NCBI GenBank assembly: GCA_017451145.1
Contig: JAFSSG010000030.1
Location: forward strand, 1-18,279
Reading direction: 5' to 3'
From: Clostridia bacterium
GTDB lineage: Bacteria; Bacillota_A; Clostridia; UBA1381
DNA: 18,279 nt
Each line of letters begins with the position of its first letter. Positions within the stretch are counted from its first letter, which is position 1. The notes under the pieces were generated by a model that was given only the letters and a program-made list of their open reading frames with translations, was not told where the DNA came from and did not search any database. The position numbers and the translations under genes were made by a program. Below, one piece after another: positions 1 through 6,844 of the stretch.

Positions 1-2
1 TA

Positions 3-1148
3 GCTATGCTTTTTGCCTATTTATTATATGTCTTTTTATTTGATGACAAATTCAGGGTAATATCGCTGATTCAATCCTTTTATATTATCTCCGCAGCATT
101 AGACATAACCTGGTTTTTCTTTGGTTTGGAGGATTTTAAAAAAACTATTGCAATAAGCACTGTTGTACGTGTAATAAATGCCGTTTTGATTTTCTTATTT
201 GTGAAAACAAGGACTGATTTATGGAAATATGCTCTCATAATGTCCGGAATGACTTGTTTAAGCCAACTGGTTTTATGGGAATTTGTAAGAAATAAGATTT
301 CTTTCGTTAAAGTAACAAAAGAAGATATAGTAAAGCACATTAAACCTAATTTTATCTTATTTATACCTGTTATAGCTGTAAGTTTATATAAAATAATGGA
401 CAAGATAATGTTAGGTGCATTAACAGCCATTTCAGAAGTCGGCTTTTATGAGAATGCTGAAAGAGTTATCGACATACCTTTGTGTGCAATAACAGCTTTA
501 GGCACTGTAATGCTTCCCAGAATGTCCAATATTATTGCAAAGGGAAAAACTGAACAAGTAAAGGAATATATATCAAAATCCACCGAATTTATAATGTTCC
601 TTTCCTATGCTATGGCTCTTGGATTGATGGCTGTCGGATATAAATTCGCACCGTTATTCTTCGGAAAGGAATTTCAAAAAACAGGACTTTTGATAATTTT
701 GCTGTCTTCAACTTTGCCGTTTATATCCTTTGCAAATGTACTGAGAACTCAGTATTTGATCCCAAACGAACAAGATAAACCTTATATCAAATCAATATTC
801 TTGGGTGCGATTGTAAATTTAATAGTGAATTTTATTCTTATCCCTAAATATCAAAGTATAGGCGCTTGTTACGGAACGATTGCGGCAGAGATCTCTGTCA
901 TGCTGTATCAGTCATACATCGTCGGCAAAGCCTTGCCTGTTAAAAAGTATTTTTTATGCTCACTTAAATATCTATTGAAAGCATGTGTTATGTTTATATG
1001 TGTATATCCTTTGAACTATTTGGATATGAACGACCTTGTCAGATTAATTGCACAAATGGCATTAGGAGGTATAATATACGGTTTACTCAATTTCCGCTAC
1101 ATATTTGGTATGATAAATATAAAAAAGCAAGAGAAGCAGGGTGAATAA
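3..1148 (+). CDS. Polysaccharide flippase (Wzx/MOP superfamily), 5' end cut by the window
   Basis: Integral membrane protein of the oligosaccharide/polysaccharide flippase type, which moves undecaprenyl-linked glycan units across the cytoplasmic membrane for capsule, teichoic-type or exopolysaccharide assembly. The visible 380 residues after the first ATG (position 6) form a run of hydrophobic helices separated by short charged loops. A basic cytoplasmic segment around residues 98-115 is followed by the typical central part with 'MDKIMLG' and 'GFYENAERV', then 'LPRMSNI' near residue 168. The frame has no stop before position 6, and full-length relatives are about 470-490 residues, so roughly the first 100 residues lie outside the window and the ATG at 6 is probably internal. 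It is the only host gene here on the + strand and ends against the convergent ECF operon. The transported glycan cannot be told from this fragment. Confidence 0.85.
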   Translation, partial: AMLFAYLLYVFLFDDKFRVISLIQSFYIISAALDITWFFFGLEDFKKTIAISTVVRVINAVLIFLFVKTRTDLWKYALIMSGMTCLSQLVLWEFVRNKISFVKVTKEDIVKHIKPNFILFIPVIAVSLYKIMDKIMLGALTAISEVGFYENAERVIDIPLCAITALGTVMLPRMSNIIAKGKTEQVKEYISKSTEFIMFLSYAMALGLMAVGYKFAPLFFGKEFQKTGLLIILLSSTLPFISFANVLRTQYLIPNEQDKPYIKSIFLGAIVNLIVNFILIPKYQSIGACYGTIAAEISVMLYQSYIVGKALPVKKYFLCSLKYLLKACVMFICVYPLNYLDMNDLVRLIAQMALGGIIYGLLNFRYIFGMINIKKQEKQGE

Positions 1149-1164
1149 CCCTGCTTCTATTTTA
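1132..1164. terminator. Bidirectional intrinsic terminator between convergent genes
   Basis: An 11-bp perfect inverted repeat (1132-1142 with 1148-1158) flanks a 5-base loop. It is followed by a short T-rich stretch on the + strand (1159-1164), and by a T run on the - strand slightly further away (complement of the A-run at 1120-1126). The flippase stop codon (1146-1148) lies in the loop and arm, and the stop of the ECF gene (1157-1159) lies at the other foot of the stem. The hairpin therefore sits inside the last codons of both genes. Confidence 0.75.
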
Positions 1165-3325
1165 GTAGTCCGTATTTTGTTTTGATTCGTTCGATTTTTT
1201 CGATAAACGGCTCGGATAAGAACCAGAGGAAAAAGCTTGTCGAAAGTGCGTGGACCATATCAATCGGAAGCCCCATTAAAAATGCCGAATAAATCATCGC
1301 TTTTGTCGGGTTTGCCGTAACCATAAAAACTGATGCGGGGTTCATTATTCCGCCATAAATTACAAGTGCCGAGAAAAATCCGAATGCGGAAATTTCAAGC
1401 TTTGTTTTCTTCAAAATCCCTTTTTGGAAAAGCACACCCGCCAAAAATCCGATAATTCCGAGTGCGAACATCTGCCACTGCGTCCATGTGCCTTGCCCGA
1501 AAAAGAAGTTTGACAAAAACGCCGTCATAGCACCTACTAAAAAGCCGACCTCTCCGCCTAAGCAGATTCCCGAAAGTATTACTACCGCAAGTAGCGGTTT
1601 AAACTCCGGAACCATAAAAAACGCAATACGTCCTGCCACGCCCAAGGCACACAAAACGCTTATCAAAACGATTTCCCTTGCCTCTGCCTTTCGGTTTTCA
1701 AACATCGCAAAAAACGGCAGAAGTGTTTCCAAAACAATTAAAAGGCTTATAAAATAGTACTTTCTGTCGCCAAGATAGTAAACGCCGAAAAATATCGTTA
1801 GCGGTATTACCAAAACTATTAAAAACGACGCAAAAAGTGTGCGTTTTGTAAGCCTTGTTTTTTGCGGTATTTTATCTGCCGGAAAAAGCTCTTTTTGTGG
1901 CAAAAGGCAGGAAAGTCCGCACCATAAAAGTACAACCGCAACCGCTCCCAAAAGATGCTTTGGCATTTCTCCATCTAAATTTCCGAAAAGTCTTATCAGA
2001 TACAAGACCAAAGACGCGAGGACACAAAATATCCCTTTTGCCGTTTTTTTCTTAGGTTTTTCGGGTGCGATTCCGTCCGCAACATTCGGCGTATAGTTAA
2101 AGTCCGTATCCTCTTTTTTTTCGTCGATTTTTCCGCCGACTGCCAAAATCAAATCTCTTGCTGTTACGCACGTGGGCAAAATCTCCCTCGCCATACGGCA
2201 GACGCTTGTCGTATAAAAGCGGTTTTCTTTGACAAATTCGCGTGTTTCGCCCTCTGCCGTGATACTGCCGTCAAAAAACAATGCACATCTGTCCGCAAAT
2301 TCCGCACAAAATTCCAAATCGTGCGACACCATAAGTATTGACGCACCGCCACGCTGTAAATCCTTTAAAATCTGCGAAAAAATCTTTTTAAAATGTGCGT
2401 CCATTCCCTTTGTCGGCTCGTCCATAATCAAAATCTGCGGTTTTTTCAGAAGCACCATGCCGAGTGCCACACGCTCCTGTTCACCGCCTGATATGTCGTA
2501 TGGGTGCTTTTTAAGCGTGTCCTCTATCCTGCACAATCGTGCGATATCAAAAACCGCTGTTTCACGCTCATTTTGAGGCAGTTTCCTGTCGGTCATATCC
2601 ATCAGCTCATCGAAAACAGTCTTTTTGGAAAACATACTTTTTACTTCCTGCGGAATAACGCCCAAGATACTGATGTCCTGCATTTCGGAAAGCCTTTTCC
2701 CGTTTATCAGAATTTCGCCCCTCTGCTGTCTATTTAGTCCTGCAATAAGCGAAATTGCCGTTGTTTTACCTGTTCCGTTTCCGCCTAAAACCGCCAAAAA
2801 TTCGCCCTCGTAAAGCGTCAGGTTCAGGTTTTTTATAACATCGGGAGCTGTTCTTTCGTACCTGTAAAAGACTTCCTTTACCTCTATTACCGCTCTTTTG
2901 TTTTGCCGATTTTCCGTTTTCGGTACGGCTGTTTCGTCTAAGGTATGTGTTTTGGAAAATTCCAAAAGCCATTCCTTTCCCTCACGCACCGTGACCGGAC
3001 ATTTCCCCTCACTTTCGACGCTTTCAAAAACGCGTATCGGCGTCGGAAGTGCGTCAAACATATCCGTTTTTTTCCCTTTTAAAATCCTGCCGATACTGTC
3101 AGGGGTTGCATCTGCCAAAATTTCTCCCCTATCCATTACGACAATTCTATCAGATATTGCGACAGCCTCTTCCAGCCTATGCTCCGCCAGAATAACCGTC
3201 ATACCAAGCTCACGATTTACCCTTTTTACAAGCTGTAAAAACTCCTTTGCAGCTATCGGATCAAGCTGACTTGTCGGCTCGTCTAAAATCAGCACATCAG
3301 GCTCCATAACCATAACCGACGCCAA
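1157..3325 (-). CDS. C-terminal fragment of the ECF fusion: end of ATPase 1, complete ATPase 2, S component
   Basis: The 722-residue open frame after the premature stop. It begins with the end of ATPase 1 (Walker B 'VLILDEPTSQLD' at 11-22, switch His49). A complete second ATPase follows at about 145-370, with Walker A 181-189, 'IPQE' Q-loop near 224-227, signature 279-282 and DEP 302-304. Then comes a charged linker at 400-430 and about six or more membrane segments (431 to the end). The membrane part contains 'GRIAFFMVPEFKPLLAVVI' and 'GQGTWTQWQM', which resemble cobalamin-type (CbrT-like) S components. The nominal first codon is TTG (3325) inside the signature helix. Neither it nor the ATGs just after it has a convincing ribosome site, so independent translation is doubtful. 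The substrate is inferred from motif resemblance and the neighbouring genes. Confidence 0.7.
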   Translation of the reverse strand: MASVMVMEPDVLILDEPTSQLDPIAAKEFLQLVKRVNRELGMTVILAEHRLEEAVAISDRIVVMDRGEILADATPDSIGRILKGKKTDMFDALPTPIRVFESVESEGKCPVTVREGKEWLLEFSKTHTLDETAVPKTENRQNKRAVIEVKEVFYRYERTAPDVIKNLNLTLYEGEFLAVLGGNGTGKTTAISLIAGLNRQQRGEILINGKRLSEMQDISILGVIPQEVKSMFSKKTVFDELMDMTDRKLPQNERETAVFDIARLCRIEDTLKKHPYDISGGEQERVALGMVLLKKPQILIMDEPTKGMDAHFKKIFSQILKDLQRGGASILMVSHDLEFCAEFADRCALFFDGSITAEGETREFVKENRFYTTSVCRMAREILPTCVTARDLILAVGGKIDEKKEDTDFNYTPNVADGIAPEKPKKKTAKGIFCVLASLVLYLIRLFGNLDGEMPKHLLGAVAVVLLWCGLSCLLPQKELFPADKIPQKTRLTKRTLFASFLIVLVIPLTIFFGVYYLGDRKYYFISLLIVLETLLPFFAMFENRKAEAREIVLISVLCALGVAGRIAFFMVPEFKPLLAVVILSGICLGGEVGFLVGAMTAFLSNFFFGQGTWTQWQMFALGIIGFLAGVLFQKGILKKTKLEISAFGFFSALVIYGGIMNPASVFMVTANPTKAMIYSAFLMGLPIDMVHALSTSFFLWFLSEPFIEKIERIKTKYGLLK

Positions 3326-3382
3326 ATTCAGTATCTGCTTTTGTCCGCCCGAAAGCTCGTCGGTTTTTTTATAAAACCAATT

Positions 3383-3778
3383 TTATATGCCGAAAAATGA
3401 CGCTATTTCAGCCACTTTTGCACGTATTATCGGTGTTTTTATCCCAAGACTTTCAAGCCCAAAACAAAGCTCATGCCACACCTTGTCGGTAACAATCTGA
3501 TTATCGGGATTTTGCATAACAAATCCGATTTTTTTCGTCTGTTCCTTTAATTCGGTTTCTTCTATATCCTGACCGCAAAAAATAATTTGTCCTTCTTTAT
3601 CGCCAAAGGGCGATATTACGGGTTTTAAAAGTCTTAAAAGCGTAGTTTTTCCGCAGCCCGATTTTCCGCAAACCGTAACAAATTCGCCCTTTTTAACAGA
3701 CAAATTTATGCCGCTTACAGCGTTTTTGTCGCAATTCGGATATTTAAAACTTAAATCGCTTATCTTATACATTTCCAT
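3383..3778 (-). CDS. N-terminal fragment of the ECF ATPase fusion (first half of ATPase domain 1)
   Basis: A 131-residue product that would be made if translation stops at the TAA at 3383-3385. It holds Walker A (residues 38-46) and the Q-loop (88-94), then part of the helical subdomain. It ends at 'SFFGI', directly before the ABC signature, and lacks Walker B, D-loop and switch histidine. It cannot hydrolyse ATP as a normal ABC protein. It should be read as the first piece of the broken gene 1157-3778, not as a separate functional gene. Confidence 0.7.
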   Translation of the reverse strand: MEMYKISDLSFKYPNCDKNAVSGINLSVKKGEFVTVCGKSGCGKTTLLRLLKPVISPFGDKEGQIIFCGQDIEETELKEQTKKIGFVMQNPDNQIVTDKVWHELCFGLESLGIKTPIIRAKVAEIASFFGI

Positions 3779-4623
3779 TTCATATACTCCGTAACCTCTA
3801 TTACAATCGGCATTGACATCAGTAAAAATTCCGCAAAAAGCACCGAAACCGAATAGGGTGATATTTCTGCAAATTTTATACTCGGAAAACAGGTGAAAGC
3901 GAGTGTTCCAAGACTTGTCCCCAAGACCACATACAAAAGGGATACAGTAAGAAAAATAATTGCTTTTTTATCTCTTTTTGTAAAGCTGTATATGGAATAT
4001 GCCGTTCTTCCCGATAATCCGTACCCACGCGATTTCATTGAATCGGCAGTTTCTATGGCGTCCTCTAAAATCCAGGTCAGTACCGATGACATAGCAGAAA
4101 TTCCGCTTTTTAAACGGTTTTTCTGACCTTTGCCCGTTATTTTCTGCATCTTTAAAGCTTCTTTAAATTGCCTTATAAATTTTGGTACGGCTCTTAACGT
4201 CATTGAAAAGATAAGCGACATTGACGGCGAAATTCTGCCGAAAATGTATATGATTTTATCGCTTGTAATAACCTCGTTAAAGCAGGAAAAAAATAAAATG
4301 ACCGAAAGCACCATACCCGACGCTATAAGTCCGAAAAGAATGGATTCCATTGTAAGAGGATTTCCGCTCGGCAAATATGTAAGGATCGTTACGCCTCTAT
4401 GATTGAACGCAGGGTTTATAAGTGCCATACTCAAAAACATCACGGGCATAACAAACAGATTTTTCAAAAGCGTGTCCCGTCCTTTTAGCATCGCATTATA
4501 TGTAAATGCCAGAAAAAATGCAATAAGCACGGTAATCGGATTAAGGTTTATACAGGTTATAAGTATCACCGACAAAAAGTACAAAAATAGGACTGTCGGG
4601 TGATAATTGCAGAATTCTCTCAT
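3760..4623 (-). CDS. ecfT: ECF transporter transmembrane coupling protein EcfT (CbiQ family)
   Basis: Membrane scaffold of the ECF complex; it couples ATP hydrolysis by the two ATPase domains to toppling of the S component. The 287 residues hold hydrophobic helices at about 11-45, 54-70, 94-115 and near the C-terminus (221-240, 255-280). The long cytoplasmic coupling helices carry the two family signatures: an x-Arg-Ala type motif 'LRAVPKF' (143-149) and 'SMKSRGYG' (195-202), which dock into the ATPases. The start at 4623 has GGAGG four bases upstream inside the end of the preceding gene, and the 3' end overlaps the ATPase fusion by 19 bases, so the two are translationally coupled. The gene itself looks intact, so loss of the ATPase downstream would leave it without a motor unless a housekeeping ATPase pair substitutes. 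Confidence 0.9.
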   Translation of the reverse strand: MREFCNYHPTVLFLYFLSVILITCINLNPITVLIAFFLAFTYNAMLKGRDTLLKNLFVMPVMFLSMALINPAFNHRGVTILTYLPSGNPLTMESILFGLIASGMVLSVILFFSCFNEVITSDKIIYIFGRISPSMSLIFSMTLRAVPKFIRQFKEALKMQKITGKGQKNRLKSGISAMSSVLTWILEDAIETADSMKSRGYGLSGRTAYSIYSFTKRDKKAIIFLTVSLLYVVLGTSLGTLAFTCFPSIKFAEISPYSVSVLFAEFLLMSMPIVIEVTEYMKWKCIR

Positions 4624-4624
4624 A

Positions 4625-5272
4625 TCAACCTCCGCTGTTTTCCGTATAGCTTCCGCCTACATCTTTTCCTAAATCGCAGGTATATACAAATTCTATTCTA
4701 TCGCCGTTTTTTAAGATATATTTTGAGCAGCCAAAGTTCGGAAATTCACCGTTTACGCGATACATCCAGCCGGAAAGCTCACCTGCGTCAAACTCATAAA
4801 TATTTGCGATACCCTCAACATAAACGCTGTCATAAACGGGCGTATTTACAAATTCTAAGTGGATTTTCCGCTCCTTTGTTTCACGCAACAGCACATCAAA
4901 AACACTCTCGCCTTCGGAAAATTCAATTTTCGTGGTCGGAAGAATTATACCGTTTTTCACCAGCTCCCTTTTGCTTTCGTCAAGGCGTGAAATATCCTCT
5001 AAAATCGTTTCGCAGCTTATGGACAAAGTGCAGTAAAGCTCCGATTTTTCCTCTTCCTGAGGCAGTTTGGTATCTTCTTTTTTTTCTTCTTCCGCTTCGG
5101 TATTTTCCACGATTTCTTCCGTCGCTATGTTTTCAGCTATGATTTCGGCATTTTCTTCTGTAAAACTCTCCTTTTGAGGAGTGTTTCCCGTCATAGAAAA
5201 CGCAAAAACAAGCACCGAAACCGCTATAAGTCCGGCTATTATTTTACCTTTGTTTTTTGCAAGAAAACTCAT
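4625..5272 (-). CDS. Membrane-anchored DUF4430 protein (transcobalamin C-terminal-like)
   Basis: Exported 215-residue protein. A basic N-terminus and a single hydrophobic segment (11-27), without an obvious cleavage site, suggest a membrane anchor. A strongly acidic, Glu-rich linker (34-77) follows, then a globular beta domain from about 79 to 207. That domain has the DUF4430 hallmarks: 'SVFDVL' (123-128), 'GWMYRVNG' (168-175), a conserved Cys182, and 'NGDRIEFVYTCDLGKDVG' near 189-206. DUF4430 is the fold of the C-terminal domain of intrinsic factor and transcobalamin, which caps the corrinoid, and also of other ligand-binding surface proteins. Its ATG overlaps the stop of the upstream toroid/SLH gene by four bases, and its own stop lies one base before ecfT. 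It is likely the membrane-proximal binding partner that hands substrate to the ECF transporter; the ligand is inferred. Confidence 0.83.
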   Translation of the reverse strand: MSFLAKNKGKIIAGLIAVSVLVFAFSMTGNTPQKESFTEENAEIIAENIATEEIVENTEAEEEKKEDTKLPQEEEKSELYCTLSISCETILEDISRLDESKRELVKNGIILPTTKIEFSEGESVFDVLLRETKERKIHLEFVNTPVYDSVYVEGIANIYEFDAGELSGWMYRVNGEFPNFGCSKYILKNGDRIEFVYTCDLGKDVGGSYTENSGG

Positions 5273-6717
5273 AAATTCTCCGCCTTTTTCAGCATATTAT
5301 ATATCATTTGTGCGATTTCCGCCCTGTTTAATTCCTTTTTGGGCGGTTTTGCATCCTCCAAAATCCCCGTACCAAGACAAAATGCATAAGGTTTTATTGC
5401 CCATTCGGAAATATCGGAAATTATGTCAGGTATTTCTTCCGACTCCTCTTTAAGTCCTGATTTTTTCGCAATTCTTTCTACCATTGCCGTAGCTTCCTCG
5501 CAGGTTATTCTGCCCTGCGGATTAAACTCTGTTTCTGAAACGCCGTAAATTATTTTATTTTCAAAAGCAAGGCTTATATAAGGGTAAAACCATTCGGTTT
5601 CTGCTACATCCGAAAAGCTTGACCTGGCATCGCCTGAAAGTCCGAGCGTTTTCACGGCAATAGCGGTAAATTCCGCACGTGTTACCGATTTTTCGGGGGC
5701 AAATGTGCCGTCGCCCATACCATTTATTATGCCTTTTTTCACAAGCTCCAAAATGGCTGTTTCGCTTACATTTCCCGCAATATCGCTAAATATTTTTTCG
5801 GCAGAGAAAATCTTGGATTTTCCCTCTTTAAAGCATTTCACCGCCGACAGTGCGTAAAGTGCCTGTTCCGTCGCCATAAGATTACTTTCCCCGCCGACAG
5901 AATGCGAAAAGCCTCTGCCTTTAATGTAGTAGCTGATAAGTGCATCAAGAGGCGTTACGCCGTTTTTCGAGAATTTTTCCAAATCCATGCCGAGAGTCGA
6001 AAGTGCGGTTATTACCTGTGCTGTGCTCTCCGATGTCGCCTCACCGTAGGTCGAAAATCCGCCGTCTGCATCTTGCATTTTCAAGAGGCAAGAAACACCA
6101 CGCTCAACCGCTTCCGAAACACCGATTTCGTTCATATGCCCCGAAAGTGCGGTAATTGCCATTGCTGTAACGTCCGCGTCCGCCTCTTCCGAATTTTGCG
6201 ACATTGACCAACCGCCTGTTTTAAGCTCACTTTCCAGAATTTTATTTACATATTTTGCTTTAATACCGCTGTCAGCATAGTTACCGCTGTCAAGTGCGAT
6301 AAGTGCCCATATGCTCCCGTTTATCCCTTGGCGTGTAACTGCATTAAAATCAGACAGAGGCGTTACAAGGTTATATCCTGCAACATTTTCTGGATTTTTG
6401 CCAATCAGAGTAAGAGCTAATGTCACTCTTGAATACTCTGTATATTTTCTGCTGCTTAAAACACCCTTTAAGTCCTTTACGGTATTTTCAACATTATTAT
6501 AATAACTTTCAAAATAATCTTTTGGGATACTTTCTCCGCATTTTGCAAGACCGATAACCGCCCATTCTCCGCCTATTGAGGAGATTTGCGGTTCTTTAAC
6601 GGTTTCCATAACAAAATTTGCCGTATCGGAAATAATTGTGTCTATTTGCGATGCTTCGGCGTAAGCAGGAACAACCATCATAGAAAACGCAATAAATAGT
6701 GATACTATCCTTTTCAT
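5269..6717 (-). CDS. Secreted prenyltransferase/terpene-cyclase-like toroid protein with C-terminal SLH domains
   Basis: A 482-residue exported protein with signal peptide 1-20 (basic start, hydrophobic core, AYA before Glu21). Residues about 25-300 form helical repeats of the alpha/alpha toroid type, seen as recurring blocks: 'GGWSMSQ...ADVTAMAITAL' (168-191), 'DGGFSTYGE...STAQVITAL' (218-239) and 'GRGFSHSVGG...ATEQALYAL' (267-290). No cyclase-type catalytic DxDD stretch is evident, so a binding role is more likely than catalysis. Three SLH domains (about 311-357, 368-417, 430-478) should attach it to cell-wall polymer. This toroid matches the N-terminal fold of intrinsic factor/transcobalamin, and the next gene supplies the second domain, so I infer corrinoid capture at the wall. 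It is the first gene of the operon, with GGGAG six bases before the ATG. Confidence 0.85.
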   Translation of the reverse strand: MKRIVSLFIAFSMMVVPAYAEASQIDTIISDTANFVMETVKEPQISSIGGEWAVIGLAKCGESIPKDYFESYYNNVENTVKDLKGVLSSRKYTEYSRVTLALTLIGKNPENVAGYNLVTPLSDFNAVTRQGINGSIWALIALDSGNYADSGIKAKYVNKILESELKTGGWSMSQNSEEADADVTAMAITALSGHMNEIGVSEAVERGVSCLLKMQDADGGFSTYGEATSESTAQVITALSTLGMDLEKFSKNGVTPLDALISYYIKGRGFSHSVGGESNLMATEQALYALSAVKCFKEGKSKIFSAEKIFSDIAGNVSETAILELVKKGIINGMGDGTFAPEKSVTRAEFTAIAVKTLGLSGDARSSFSDVAETEWFYPYISLAFENKIIYGVSETEFNPQGRITCEEATAMVERIAKKSGLKEESEEIPDIISDISEWAIKPYAFCLGTGILEDAKPPKKELNRAEIAQMIYNMLKKAENL

Positions 6718-6744
6718 ATTTTTCTCCCTTTCCTTTCAGGCGTC

Positions 6745-6781
6745 TTTATTCAATTATAAAACATTTTTTTGGCAAAAACAA
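6745..6781 (-). promoter_or_regulatory. Sigma-A-type promoter for the ECF/SLH operon
   Basis: On the - strand there is TTGTTT at 6781-6776 and a perfect TATAAT at 6758-6753, separated by 17 bases. Transcription would start near 6746, leaving a leader of about 28 bases with GGGAG at 6728-6724. The leader is too short for a cobalamin riboswitch, and no B12-box-like conserved sequence is visible in 6718-6844. Confidence 0.65.
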
Positions 6782-6801
6782 CATAAAAGCAAACTTTTTA
6801 C

Positions 6802-6840
6802 AAAAAAAACAGCCGATAAATTGCAATTTACCGACCGTTT
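6802..6840 (-). terminator. Intrinsic terminator after the phage endolysin
   Basis: On the - strand a stem formed by 6837-6826 and 6821-6810, up to 14 bp including G-U pairs and with a small central loop, is followed by eight T (6809-6802). It begins eight bases after the endolysin stop codon and closes the phage late operon. It should also insulate the host promoter just downstream from phage transcription. Confidence 0.85.
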
Positions 6841-6844
6841 TATT

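Larger units (their letters stand above)
1157..3778 (-). pseudogene. ECF transporter fusion: two ATPase domains plus S component, interrupted by an in-frame TAA
   Basis: Read through, this is an 873-codon gene encoding a three-part energy-coupling-factor transporter subunit. First ATPase: Walker A GKSGCGKTT at residues 38-46, Q-loop MQNPDNQ at 88-94, signature LSGGQKQ at 142-148, Walker B with DE at 166-167, switch His near 200. Second ATPase: Walker A GGNGTGKTT at 332-340, signature ISGGE at 429-433, Walker B before D453-E454 region. A C-terminal hydrophobic S-component-like domain occupies about 581-873. Codon 132 is TAA (3383-3385). The upstream and downstream open frames are in the same phase (distance 453 bases, divisible by 3), so this is a point stop and not a frameshift. 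The start at 3778 has GGAG 8 bases upstream and overlaps the end of ecfT by 19 bases. Without readthrough, neither piece of the first ATPase is complete. Sequencing error is possible. Confidence 0.85.

Noticed and set aside
3383..3385. TAA reassigned to an amino acid in this organism
   Set aside because: TAA ends other clear genes at the expected place, including the flippase (1146-1148) and the tail fibre (8283-8285), so a recoded genetic code is not supported.
3361..3390. A frameshift at the A7/T7 run near the break in the ECF ATPase gene
   Set aside because: The two open frames are in the same phase (453 bases between their first codons), and codons read cleanly across the break, so it is a single stop codon and not an indel.
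4600..5142. A 180-codon open frame on the + strand opposite the DUF4430 gene
   Set aside because: It has no domain resemblance, an odd Arg/Phe/Ser-rich composition and lies antisense to a well-supported gene. The same holds for the 189-codon + frame at 15985-16554.
5269..6717. An active terpene cyclase or prenyltransferase
   Set aside because: I see the toroid repeats but no catalytic DxDD-type stretch, and the protein is secreted and SLH-anchored next to transport genes, which suits ligand binding better.
1157..6717. The ECF operon as a cargo (moron) of the prophage
   Set aside because: It lies outside the phage terminator, has its own promoter and a multi-gene housekeeping transport layout, and ends against a host polysaccharide gene, so it is more simply host DNA.
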